Origin: Streptomyces sp. NBC_00525
GTDB taxonomy: Bacteria; Actinomycetota; Actinomycetes; Streptomycetales; Streptomycetaceae
NCBI RefSeq assembly: GCF_036346595.1
Contig: NZ_CP107834.1
Location: 2,480,001-2,544,000 of the forward strand
DNA: 64,000 bases
Direction: 5' to 3'
Shown: in pieces, positions 28,590 through 37,900 of the stretch
How the letters are laid out: every line of letters starts with the position of its first letter
How positions within the stretch are numbered: the first letter of the stretch is position 1
Made by a program: the position numbers and the translations under genes
Notes under the pieces: model-generated
The model's input: only the letters and a program-made list of their open reading frames with translations
The model's database searches: none
What the model was told of the DNA's origin: nothing

Positions 28590-29366
28590 TCACCCGGAGT
28601 TGACCGTCACGGAGCGCGGGTCGAAGCCGAAGGGCAGTTCCAGGCGGTGGGCGCGCATCAGGGCCGCGTCGCACAACAGGTCCTGGGTGCGGTCGTCGGC
28701 GGCGATGACGCCGTCGCTGAGAATGACGGCGCGCCCGCACAGTTCGAGCGCGTACGGCAGGTCGTGCGTGACCATGAGGACGGTGACGTCCAGGGAGCGC
28801 AGGATGTCGGCGAGTTCGCGCCGGGACGCCGGGTCGAGGTTGGAGGAGGGCTCGTCCAGGACGAGGATCTCGGGCCGCATGGCGAGGACGGTGGCGACGG
28901 CGACGCGGCGGCGCTGGCCGAAGGAGAGGTGGTGCGGCGGCCGGCCGGCGTACTCCTCCATGCCGACCTGGCGCAGCGCCTCCATGACCCGCTCCTCCAG
29001 TTCCTCGCCGCGCAGTCCTCCGGCGGCGGGGCCGAAGGCGACGTCCTCGCGGACGGTGGGCATGAAGAGCTGGTCGTCGGGGTCCTGGAAGACGATGCCG
29101 ACGCGGCGGCGGATCTCCGCCATGTTCCGTTTGTCCACGGGCAGCCCGGCGACGCGCACGGTCCCGGCGCCCGCCTCCAGGATGCCGTTGAGGTGGAGAA
29201 CCAGGGTCGTCTTGCCGGCGCCGTTCGGGCCGAGCAGCGCGACGCGTTCGCCGCGCGCGACGGTCAGGTCGACGCCGAAGAGGGCCTGGTGGCCGTCGGG
29301 GTACGCGTAGGCGAGGCCGCTGACCTCCAGGGAGGGCGGTACGGGGGCGGGGTCGGGGCTGCTCAT
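28590..29366 (-). CDS. cbiO: energy-coupling factor ATPase of a nickel/cobalt transporter
   Basis: 258 residues. Walker A GPNGAGKTT, Q-loop VFQDPDDQLFMPTV (typical of CbiO), signature HLSFGQRRRVAVATVL (LSFGQ rather than LSGGQ, usual in CbiO) and Walker B ILVLDEP. It powers uptake with CbiQ and CbiMN. ATG at 29364-29366 overlaps the cbiQ stop as ATGA; an in-frame ATG three codons upstream is possible. It is the last gene of the operon read from 31196. Confidence 0.93.
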   Translation of the reverse strand: MSSPDPAPVPPSLEVSGLAYAYPDGHQALFGVDLTVARGERVALLGPNGAGKTTLVLHLNGILEAGAGTVRVAGLPVDKRNMAEIRRRVGIVFQDPDDQLFMPTVREDVAFGPAAGGLRGEELEERVMEALRQVGMEEYAGRPPHHLSFGQRRRVAVATVLAMRPEILVLDEPSSNLDPASRRELADILRSLDVTVLMVTHDLPYALELCGRAVILSDGVIAADDRTQDLLCDAALMRAHRLELPFGFDPRSVTVNSG

Positions 29367-30124
29367 ATGGTCCATCCCACCAGACACACGGCGAGGGCGA
29401 GTACCGGGAGGGCCGCGGCGTACGCCCACTGGGTGCGGGATGCGGTCACCTCGTCGATGACGGGCATGGAGCCGGTGTAGCCCCGGCTGACCATGGCGAG
29501 GTGGACGCGTTCGCCGCGTTCGTAGGAGCGGATGAACAGGGCCCCGGCCGACTTGGCGAGGACGCCCCAGTGCCGTACGCCCCGCGCCTCGAAGCCGCGG
29601 GAGCGGCGGGCGATGGACATGCGGCGCATCTCGTCGCTGACGACGTCCCCGTAGCGGATCATGAAGGAGGCGATCTGGACGAGCAGCGGCGGGAGTTTGA
29701 GCCGCTGGAGGCCGAGCAGCAGTTCGCGCAGTTCGGTGGTGGAGGCCAGGAGCACGGAGGCGGCGACCCCGAGCGTGCCCTTGGCCAGGACGTTCCAGGC
29801 GCCCCAGAGGCCGGGGACGCTGACGGAGAGGCCGAGGACGTGCGTCTGCTCGCCGGGCACCACGAACGGCATGAGCACGGCGAACGCGACGAACGGCACC
29901 TCGATGAGCAGCCGTTTGAGCAGGAAGCCGGCCGGGATGCGGGCGAGCGCGGCGACGCCTGCGATGAGCAGGGCGTACAGCCCGAACGCCCACACGGCCT
30001 CGCGGGGTGTGGAGACGACGACCACGACGAAGCAGAAGACGGCGGCGAGCTTGCAGTGCGGCGGCAGCTCGTGAACGGGCGAGTGCCCGTGCCGGTAGAG
30101 CTTGTGCGCGTGGCCGGCGCCCAT
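29363..30124 (-). CDS. cbiQ: energy-coupling factor transmembrane protein CbiQ
   Basis: 253 residues with about five membrane helices and the coupling motif ARRSRGFE in a cytosolic loop (the Ala-Arg-Gly signature of EcfT/CbiQ). It links the metal-binding CbiMN to the ATPase. ATG at 30122-30124 starts one base after the cbiMN stop. Confidence 0.92.
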   Translation of the reverse strand: MGAGHAHKLYRHGHSPVHELPPHCKLAAVFCFVVVVVSTPREAVWAFGLYALLIAGVAALARIPAGFLLKRLLIEVPFVAFAVLMPFVVPGEQTHVLGLSVSVPGLWGAWNVLAKGTLGVAASVLLASTTELRELLLGLQRLKLPPLLVQIASFMIRYGDVVSDEMRRMSIARRSRGFEARGVRHWGVLAKSAGALFIRSYERGERVHLAMVSRGYTGSMPVIDEVTASRTQWAYAAALPVLALAVCLVGWTI

Positions 30125-30125
30125 G

Positions 30126-31196
30126 TCAGACGTTCTCGTCGGTGCGGTGGCCGGCGGCGGCGTCGTCCTTCGCACGCCGTCGGCGGGAGACCACGTAGAA
30201 GGCGCCGCTGCCCGCGACGAGGGTGGCGCCGACGCCGATGATCCCGGCGAGGCCGCCGGAGAGCCGGGCGTTGGAGACGTCCTTGACGCCGTAGTCGGCG
30301 AGCGGGGAGTCCTTGGCGGCGTGGTCCTTGACCTCCTGGTCGATGCCCTTGTCGGCGGCGACCTTCTCCAGGCCGTCCGGGTTGGCGGAGGCGTAGAAGG
30401 AGACGAAGCCGGCCAGCACGAGGGCGGTGACCAGGCCGGTGATCCACAGGCCGCGCGTCGGGCGGTGGGCGGCCGGGGCGGGTCCGGGGGCGGCGGCCGG
30501 GGCGGGGGCGTCGATCAGTTCGCCGTCCACGCGGAGCTTGAGCGGGGCGGCGAGGTCGCGCGCGCCGTGCACCAGGTCGGGGCGGACGGCGACGACGGCG
30601 CCGACGGTGAGCGCGGTGATCAGGGCCTCGCCGATGCCGATGAGGACGTGTACGCCGCCCATGGCCGTGAAGACCTTGCCGATAGGAATGTCCGTGGTGC
30701 CGCCGATCCAGTACAGCAGGGTGAACGCGCAGGCGGCGGCCGGTACGGAGACCAGCGCGGCGACGAAGGAGGCGGCGGTCACCGAGCGGCGGGTGCGCGG
30801 CAGCACGCCGAGCAGGCCGCGGAAGAGGGCGTACGCGACGACGACGGTGACGACGCCCATGTCGAGGATGTTGACGCCGAGCGCGGTGAGCCCGCCGTCC
30901 GCGAAGAGGATGCCCTGCATCAGCAGGACGACGGATATGCAGAGCACCCCGGTGTAGGGCCCGACCAGGATCGCGGCCAGCGCCCCGCCGAGCAGATGGC
31001 CGCTGGTGCCGGCCGCGACGGGGAAGTTCAGCATCTGCACGGCGAAGATGAACGCGGCGACGAGCCCTGCCAGCGGTGCGGTGCGCTCATCGAGTTCCCG
31101 CCGGGCCCCCTTGAGACTGACGGCCACGGCCCCGGCGGCGACGACGCCTGTGACGGCCGAGACAGGTGCGTTGATGAATCCGTCGGGTACATGCAT
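30126..31196 (-). CDS. CbiM-CbiN fusion, metal-binding component of the ECF transporter
   Basis: 356 residues. The N-terminal MHVPDGFI must be exact, because the free N-terminus and His2 form the metal site in CbiM/NikM. Six to seven membrane helices follow, with AGTSGHLLGG. After a Pro/Ala linker (about 225-245) there are two more helices and a PDGLE motif, the CbiN part. Family members import Co2+ or Ni2+; the Nur-type box upstream favours Ni2+. ATG at 31194-31196 has GGAG seven bases upstream. Confidence 0.92.
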   Translation of the reverse strand: MHVPDGFINAPVSAVTGVVAAGAVAVSLKGARRELDERTAPLAGLVAAFIFAVQMLNFPVAAGTSGHLLGGALAAILVGPYTGVLCISVVLLMQGILFADGGLTALGVNILDMGVVTVVVAYALFRGLLGVLPRTRRSVTAASFVAALVSVPAAACAFTLLYWIGGTTDIPIGKVFTAMGGVHVLIGIGEALITALTVGAVVAVRPDLVHGARDLAAPLKLRVDGELIDAPAPAAAPGPAPAAHRPTRGLWITGLVTALVLAGFVSFYASANPDGLEKVAADKGIDQEVKDHAAKDSPLADYGVKDVSNARLSGGLAGIIGVGATLVAGSGAFYVVSRRRRAKDDAAAGHRTDENV

Positions 31197-31279
31197 GAAG
31201 AGGCTCCGCTTCCTGCGTTCTCGCGTCGCTGCGCCGGGTGCGCGGGATCGGTCATGAACCTCTCAATGATAGGGGCTTG

Positions 31280-31296
31280 TTGCAAAGCACTCGCAA
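31280..31296. promoter_or_regulatory. Nur box (nickel-responsive Fur-family operator)
   Basis: TTGCAA-AGCAC-TCGCAA matches the published Streptomyces Nur site tTGCaa-N5-ttGCAA with a single mismatch. It lies 84 bp upstream of cbiMN, where a repressor would be expected. No nur gene is in the window. Confidence 0.7.
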
Positions 31297-31300
31297 GAGC

Positions 31301-31333
31301 GCCTGCGCGACAACTACCCGCCTGCGCGACAAC
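31301..31333. repeat. 14-bp direct repeat in the cbiMN / ssgA-like intergenic region
   Basis: GCCTGCGCGACAAC occurs at 31301-31314 and 31320-31333, 19 bp apart, immediately beside the Nur box and upstream of the SsgA-like gene. It may be a second operator. Confidence 0.5.
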
Positions 31334-31416
31334 CGCCAAGGAGCTCCGCAATGCCCTTTACGTAAAATATGGGACATTAGATAACAAAGTTGCAGAAGTA
31401 GGAGGAGAGTCGGTCC

Positions 31417-31764
31417 ATGCCCCCCGTGATCCATGACCATGCCCGAGCCCGGCTCGTCACCGACGCCCGCGACCTGCCCGTCGTCCCCGTCGAGCTGCGG
31501 TTCGACAGCGCGGACGACCCGGCGACCGTGCACCTCGCCTACCCCGGCGGCACCGAGTGGGCCGTCGACCGGGAGCTCCTGGAACGAGGGCTGCGCTACC
31601 CCGTCGAGCAGGACGGCTGGCGGATATGGCCCTGCGGCCGGGTCCAGGTGGTCGTGGAGCGGCACGACACCGCCGGTGTCGACGTCGTCCAGTTCGACTG
31701 CGCCCCGCTGGTCCGCTTCCTGCGGCGTACGCACCGCGAGGTCGAGGCCCCGGCCCACGCCTGA
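31417..31764 (+). CDS. SsgA-like sporulation/cell-division protein (SALP)
   Basis: 115 residues. The core VVPVELRFDSADDPATVHLAYP ... EWAVDRELLERGLRYP ... WRIWP resembles the SsgA fold, which in Streptomyces guides septum placement and sporulation wall remodelling. It is shorter than the usual 130-145. ATG at 31417 has AGGAGGAG seven bases upstream. The region before it is A/T-rich with a TTACGTAA palindrome. A strong hairpin follows. Confidence 0.8.
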   Translation: MPPVIHDHARARLVTDARDLPVVPVELRFDSADDPATVHLAYPGGTEWAVDRELLERGLRYPVEQDGWRIWPCGRVQVVVERHDTAGVDVVQFDCAPLVRFLRRTHREVEAPAHA

Positions 31765-31802
31765 GCCCGGACGCCGCCGCCGGAACGGACGCCGGACATA
31801 CG

Positions 31803-31834
31803 GGAGCCCCCGCGCATCGCTGCACGGGGGCTCC
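31803..31834. terminator. bidirectional hairpin terminator
   Basis: GGAGCCCCCG / CGGGGGCTCC (10-bp stem, 12-nt loop) between the convergent SsgA-like and MMPL genes. Short GCGGATCAGA-type repeats follow up to the MMPL stop. Confidence 0.75.
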
Positions 31835-31912
31835 GTCGTACGTACGGATCAGAAGCGGATCAGAAGCCGTTCGGACGCGGGTCGGACCCGGACCGACGCG
31901 GACCGACGCGGA

Positions 31913-34138
31913 TCAGACGCGGGCCAGCTCGCGCTCGCCGCCCTCCGGGCCGCCCTCACCGCCGGTGGGCTCGCCCAGCTCCTTGCGCAGGCCCTCGCCC
32001 TCGACGTCCACGTTGGGCAGCGCGCGGTCCAGCCAGCGCGGCAGCCACCAGGCGCGGCGGCCGAGCAGCGCCAGGACTGCGGGCACGATCGCCATGCGGA
32101 CGACGAACGCGTCGAAGAAGACCGCGATCGCGAGCGAGAAGCCGATCATCTTGATCATCTGCTCGCTGGAGCCGATGAATCCGGCGAACACCGCGATCAT
32201 GATCACGGCGGCGGCCGAGACGACCCGCGCCCCGTGCTGGAAGCCGGTGACGACGGCCTGGCCGGGCGTCTCGCCGTGGACGTACGCCTCCCGCATCCGG
32301 GTGACGAGGAAGACCTCGTAGTCCATCGCGAGGCCGAAGACCACGCCCACCATGAAGATCGGCATCATCGACATGATCGGGCCCGTCTGCTCCACCCCGA
32401 AGAGCGAGCCGAGCCAGCCCCACTGGAAGACCGCGACGACCGCGCCCAGGGCCGCGACGACCGAGAGCAGGAAGCCGAGCGCCGCCTTGAGGGGCACCAG
32501 CACCGAGCGGAAGACCACCATCAGCAGCAGGAAGGCGAGGCCGACCACGAGCGCCAGGTAGGGCAGCAGCGCGTCGTTCATCTTCTGCGAGAAGTCGATG
32601 TTCATCGCGGTGGCGCCGGTGACCAGCACCTCGGCGCCGGTGTCGGACTTGAAGCCGTCGCCCGCGTCGCGGATGGCGTGGACGACGTTCTCCGTCTCGA
32701 CGGAGCTGGGGCGGTCCTTCGGGATGACGGTGATCATCGCCGCGTCGCCGGCCTTGTTGAACGTGGCCGGGGTGACGGCGGCGACGCCCTTGATGTCGGC
32801 GATCTCGTCGCCGACCTGCTTGGCCGCGGCCTTGCCGTCCGCGCTGTCCTCGGTGTCCACGACGACCAGCAGCGGCCCGTTGAAGCCGGGGCCGAAGCCG
32901 TCGGAGAGCAGATCGTAGGCGCGGCGCTGGGTGGTGCTGGTGGGCTGGGAGCCGTCGTCCGGCAGGCCCATCTCCAGCGAGGCGGCCGGTACGGCGATGG
33001 CGCCGAGGCCCAGCACACCGACGAGCAGCACCCAGACGGGCTTGCGCAGCACGAACCGGGCCCAGCGGGTGCCCATGTTCGCCTTGGCCTCGCGCGTGGT
33101 CCCCGCCTCGGCGGCCTCGCGCGCCTTGCGGCCCAGGACCCGCTTTCCGGCGAAGCCCAGCATGGCCGGGACCATGGTGAGCGCGATGAGGACCGCGATG
33201 GCGACCGTGCCGGCCGCGGCGAAGCCCATCTTGGACAGCATCGGGATGTTGACGACGGCCAGGCCGACGAGGGCGATGACCACGGTGAGCCCGGCGAAGA
33301 CGACCGCGGACCCGGCCGTGCCGACCGCCCGGCCCGCCGCCTCCTCGCGTTCCCGGCCCTCGGCCAGCTCGGCGCGGTAGCGGGAGACGATGAACAGCGC
33401 GTAGTCGATGCCGACCGCGAGGCCGATCATCATGGCGAGCGTGGACGTGGTGTTGCCCAGGTCCAGCACATTGGCCAGGGCGGTGATCGAGGAGACGCCG
33501 ATGCCGACGCCGATCAGGGCGGTGAGCAGGGGCAGCCCGGCCGCGACGAGCGAGCCGAACGTGATGACGAGGACCACGGCCGCGATGGCGACGCCGATGA
33601 TCTCGGTGGCGCCGGTCTCCGGCATCACCTGGAGCGCGTCACCGCCGATCTCGACGGTCATCCCGCTCTTCTCGGCGTGGGTGCCGGCGTCCTCCAGCGA
33701 CTCGCGGGTGGCGTCGGTCAGCTCCATCGAGTTGACCTTGTACGAGACCGAGATGTACGCGGTCGAGCCGTTCTGCGAGACCGCGTCGGCGGCGTACGGG
33801 TCGGCGACGGAGGCGATCTGGTCGGAGCCGTCCTTCAGCTCCCGGACGATCTTCTTGACCTCGGCCTTGTTGGCCGCGTCGGTCACCTTCTCGTGCTCGG
33901 GCGCCTTGAACACGACGCGCGCGGTGGCACCGTCGGCACTGGAGGAGGGGAAGCGCTGTTCCAGCAGGTCGAAGGCCTTCTGGGCCTCCGTACCGGGAAT
34001 GGAGAACGAGCTGGAGGTCGCCGTGGAGGCGGCGGACGCGCCGAACCCGGCGAGCGCCAGCAGCGCCACCCAGATCAGGGCGACGTAACGGCGGCGCCGG
34101 AAGGCGAGCCGTCCGAGTTTGTAGAGGAATGTGGCCAC
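31913..34138 (-). CDS. MMPL/RND family membrane transporter
   Basis: 741 residues. Two RND halves, each with one helix, a large external loop and five helices. Conserved RND acidic motifs occur in GLAVGIDYALFIVSRYR and VFGLAMDYEVFLVTRMREAY. Actinobacterial MMPL proteins export lipids, siderophores or drugs. GTG at 34136-34138 has GGGAG nine bases upstream. It lies 126 bp downstream of the TetR gene on the same strand and is probably its target. Confidence 0.93.
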   Translation of the reverse strand: MATFLYKLGRLAFRRRRYVALIWVALLALAGFGASAASTATSSSFSIPGTEAQKAFDLLEQRFPSSSADGATARVVFKAPEHEKVTDAANKAEVKKIVRELKDGSDQIASVADPYAADAVSQNGSTAYISVSYKVNSMELTDATRESLEDAGTHAEKSGMTVEIGGDALQVMPETGATEIIGVAIAAVVLVITFGSLVAAGLPLLTALIGVGIGVSSITALANVLDLGNTTSTLAMMIGLAVGIDYALFIVSRYRAELAEGREREEAAGRAVGTAGSAVVFAGLTVVIALVGLAVVNIPMLSKMGFAAAGTVAIAVLIALTMVPAMLGFAGKRVLGRKAREAAEAGTTREAKANMGTRWARFVLRKPVWVLLVGVLGLGAIAVPAASLEMGLPDDGSQPTSTTQRRAYDLLSDGFGPGFNGPLLVVVDTEDSADGKAAAKQVGDEIADIKGVAAVTPATFNKAGDAAMITVIPKDRPSSVETENVVHAIRDAGDGFKSDTGAEVLVTGATAMNIDFSQKMNDALLPYLALVVGLAFLLLMVVFRSVLVPLKAALGFLLSVVAALGAVVAVFQWGWLGSLFGVEQTGPIMSMMPIFMVGVVFGLAMDYEVFLVTRMREAYVHGETPGQAVVTGFQHGARVVSAAAVIMIAVFAGFIGSSEQMIKMIGFSLAIAVFFDAFVVRMAIVPAVLALLGRRAWWLPRWLDRALPNVDVEGEGLRKELGEPTGGEGGPEGGERELARV

Positions 34139-34264
34139 GAGGGCGTACTCCCGGTCAGGTCGTTGTGTGGAAATGGGCGTGTGGAACCAGCCCGACGACG
34201 AGAGCGGCGTGTCAGGTGGGACTCGGGGAGAGGGCCGTACGGGTGGAGCGCGGGGACCTGGGGG

Positions 34265-34837
34265 TCAGACTCCGAGAGCGGGGAGGATCACGGAGTCGAC
34301 GTAATCGAGGAGGAATGCCTGGTCGACGGGGCGGTCCTCGACCATCTGCCGGGTGGCTACGGCGCCCACCAGCATGTGCGGTACGTATCTGAGCGCCGGA
34401 TTGTCCGCGCTCACCTCTCCCCGGGCCACGGCCCGGCGCAGCAGGGCGTCGAGGCCGGTCATCTCCGGCTCGATCAGCAGTTCGCGCAGGGCCTGGAGGA
34501 GATCGGGGTTGTCATGGACGGCATGGCTCAGACCCCGCATCAGCGCGGCGTCCTTCTCCATCTGACAGTCGTCACTGCGGCTGAGCACGGCGTGGAAGTC
34601 ACCGCGCAGCGTGCCGGTGTCCACGTCCCCGAGGGTGACGGGTTTGTTGTGCCGCAGGGCCGTGACGACGAGCGCCGGCTTGTTCCCCCACTGGCGGTAG
34701 AGGGTGGCCTTGCTGGAATGCGCACGCGCGGCGACGGCGTCCATCGTGAGGGCGTCGTAGCCGACCTCGCGCAGCAGGTCGAGCACGACGGCGTACAGCT
34801 CGCTCTCACGCTCGGGCGTGAGCCGTGTGCGTGCCAT
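34265..34837 (-). CDS. TetR family transcriptional regulator
   Basis: 190 residues. N-terminal HTH (YDALTMDAVAARAHSSKATLYRQW, about 26-50) and a TetR_C domain. ATG at 34835-34837 has GGAGG six bases upstream. Two GAAAC/GTTTC palindromes lie immediately upstream (34868-34880 and 34909-34928), so it probably represses itself and the MMPL gene, and perhaps the divergent tricorn gene. Confidence 0.92.
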   Translation of the reverse strand: MARTRLTPERESELYAVVLDLLREVGYDALTMDAVAARAHSSKATLYRQWGNKPALVVTALRHNKPVTLGDVDTGTLRGDFHAVLSRSDDCQMEKDAALMRGLSHAVHDNPDLLQALRELLIEPEMTGLDALLRRAVARGEVSADNPALRYVPHMLVGAVATRQMVEDRPVDQAFLLDYVDSVILPALGV

Positions 34838-34867
34838 GGTCGACCTCCTGTCCGATGAACAACCGAA

Positions 34868-34880
34868 CGAAACCGTTTCG
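34868..34880. promoter_or_regulatory. TetR operator candidate 1
   Basis: Perfect 13-bp palindrome CGAAAC-C-GTTTCG, 30 bp upstream of the tetR start codon. Confidence 0.6.
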
Positions 34881-34908
34881 TACCGTAGAAAGGTAACCCC
34901 GCCTCCTA

Positions 34909-34928
34909 GCGAAACGGAACAGTTTCGC
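34909..34928. promoter_or_regulatory. TetR operator candidate 2
   Basis: GCGAAAC, six bases, GTTTCGC. It has the same half-site as the first palindrome, with centres about 45 bp apart, and lies between tetR and the tricorn gene. Confidence 0.55.
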
Positions 34929-34999
34929 TTGTGGCCCGCACCACAGAATGGGCGTCTCCCTGAGTTGCCGGGCCCTGCGGGCGCGGAAAGCATTGGGGG

Positions 35000-37900
35000 G
35001 TGAGTGACGACGTCTCGTATCTCCGCTTCCCGCACCTCCACGAGGACCTGCTCTGCTTCGCGGCGGAGGACGATCTCTGGGTCGCCCCGCTCGCCGCGGA
35101 GGGCGAGCGCCCCGGCCGGGCCTGGCGGGTGACCGTGGACCGCACCAGAGTCGGCCATCCGCGCTTCTCCCCCGACGGCACCCGGATCGCGTACACGTCC
35201 TGGCGCAGCCTCGACCCGGAGATCCACCTCGCCCCGGTCGACGGCGGCCCGTCCCGCCGGCTCACGTACTGGGGGTCCACCGACACCCGGGTCTGCGGCT
35301 GGACGCCCGACCCCGGCGACGCGGCACAGATCCTCGCCGTCTCCTCGCACAACCAGCCGTTCTCGTACTTCTCCTGGGCCTACAGCGTCCCCACGGACGG
35401 CGGTCCGGGCGGCAAGCTGCCCTGGGGTCCGGTCTCCGACATCGCGGTCGCCGACATCGACGGCGAGCGCCGCACCCTGCTGCTCACCGGCACCCCGCCG
35501 CACGAACCGGCCGCCTGGAAGCGCTACCGGGGCGGGGCCACGGGCCGGCTGTGGCTGCACGGCGAGCGGCTGCTCCCGGACATCGGCGGGCACCTCGACA
35601 CCCCGATGTTCGTCGGCGGCCGGATCGCGTTCCTCTCCGACCACGAGGGCGTCGGCAACGTCTACTCCTGCCGCCCGGACGGCACCGACCTGCGCCGGCA
35701 CACCGACCACGACGCGTTCTACGCCCGGCACGCGTCGAGCGACGGACGCCGGATCGTCTACCAGTGCGCGGGCGAGCTGTGGCTGGTGGACGACCTGGAG
35801 ACGCCGGACGCCGTCCCCCGCAGGCTGGCGGTCCGCCTCGGCGGCCCGCGCGCGGGGCGGCGTACGTACCAGGTGCCGGCGTCGAGCAATGTGGACGCGC
35901 TGTCCGTGGACGAGACAGGGCGGGCGAGTGCCGTGTCGGTACGCGGCAGCCTGTACTGGCTCACGCACCGCGACGGGCCCGCCCGCACCATCGCCGACAC
36001 ACCGGGGGTACGGGTGCGGCTGCCGGAGATGCTCGGCAGCGGGAACCAGGTGGCGTACGTGACCGACGCGGAGGGCGAGGACGCGATCGAGATCGCCCCG
36101 CTGCCGCGCGCCAGCGGCGAACGCCCGACGCGGCGCCTCGCATCGGGCCGGATCGGCCGGGTGCTGGAGCTGGTCGCGGACCCGGAGGGCGAACGGCTGG
36201 CCATCGCCTCGCACGACGGCCGGCTGCTGCTGCTGGCGACGGGCGAGGGGGCTGTGGGTGAGGGGGCTGTAGGTGTGGGGGCTGTGGGTGAGGGGGCTGT
36301 GGGTGAGGGGGCTGTGGGTGAGGGGGCTGTGGGTGAGGGGGCGGCGGCCGGCGAAGGGGTCACCGGCGGGGAGCCGCCCGCCGGCGAGCCCGTCGAGCTC
36401 ATCCGGTCCGTCAACGGCCCCGTCCGCGACCTGGCGTTCTCCCCGGACGGCGACTGGCTGACCTGGTCGCATCCGGGGATCGGCCGCTCCCTGCGCAAGA
36501 TCAAGCTGGCCCGGATCTCGGGGCCGGGCGAGCCGACCGTCGTGGACGTCACCAACGGCCGCTTCGAGGACGAGAACCCGGTCTTCACGGGCGACGGCCG
36601 CTATCTGGCGTTCCTGTCCTGGCGCGGCTTCGACCCGGTCTACGACGTGCACACGGGCGACCTGTCGTTCCCACTCGGCTGCCGCCCCTACCTGGTGCCG
36701 CTGTCCTCGGCGACCCCGTCCCCGTTCGCCCTGCTGCCCGACGGGCGGCCCGCGGCGGGCGGCCTGGACCCGGTGGACACGGCGGAGGCGGGGATGACGG
36801 AGGGGTCCACGGTCACCGTCGAGTTCGAGGGGCTGCAGAGCCGGGTCACGCCGTTCCCGGTGTCGGCGTCCAAGTACTCCGCGCTGGCCCCGGTCAGCGG
36901 CGGCGGCCTCGTGTGGCTGCGCTGGCCGATCTCCGGGGCGCTCGGCGAGACCTTCGCCAACCCGGCGGACATGTCGGGCCGGCCGACCCTGGAGCACTTC
37001 AACATCGCCAAGGCGAGGAGGACCGAACTCGTCGGCCACCTCGACTGGTTCGCGGTCAGCGGCGACGCCTCGCGGCTGGTCGTGATGGACGACGGCGAGC
37101 TGCGCGCCGTCCCCGCGGCGGAGCCGGGCGACAACGACTCCACGGTCTACCTGGATCTGCGGCGCATCCTGCACGAGGTGGACCCGGCGGCGGAGTGGCG
37201 CCAGGCGTACGGGGAGGCGGGCCGCATCATCCGCTCGTACTTCTGGGAGCCGGACATGTGCGGGATCGACTGGCCGGCGGTGCTCGACCAGTACCGCCCG
37301 CTGGTCGAACGCGTCGCCACGCCCGACGAGTTCGCGGACCTGCTGCGCGAGGTGCTGGGCGAGCTGGGGACCTCGCACGCGTACGTGTCGCCCGCGCGCC
37401 GCAACGAGGGGCCGCCGCACTACCAGCGGGCGATCGGGCTGCTCGGCGCCAACTTCGCGTGCCGGGACGGGGACTGGACCCTGCTGCGCATCCTGCCGGG
37501 CGACTCGTCGGACTCCAAGGCGCGTTCCCCGCTGGCCGGTACGGGCATCCGCGAGGGGGCGGTGCTGACGCATGTGGACGGCCGCCCGGTCGATCCGGTC
37601 GCCGGGCCGTACGCGCTGCTGGCGGCGGCGGGCGGTACGACGGTCGAGCTGACGTTCCGCCCGGCGGAGGGCGGTGGGCGGCCCCGGCGCATCGCGGTCG
37701 TGCCGCTCATCGACGAACGCCCCCTGCGCTATCAGGATTGGGTCGCCAAGCGGCGCGAGGTGGTCCGGGAGCTGAGCGGGGGCCGGTGCGGCTACCTCCA
37801 CATCCCGGACATGGGCGGCTCCGGCTGGGCGCAGTTCAACCGCGACCTGCGCATGGAGGTCTCGCGCCCCGCGCTGATCGTGGACGTGCGCGGCAACGCC

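Noticed and set aside
31197..31416. Cobalamin riboswitch upstream of cbiMN
   Set aside because: I could not find the conserved B12-box sequence on either strand; the Nur-like site explains the region better.
36251..36340. Repeat array read as CRISPR
   Set aside because: The 15-bp units have no spacers and lie in frame inside a protein gene.
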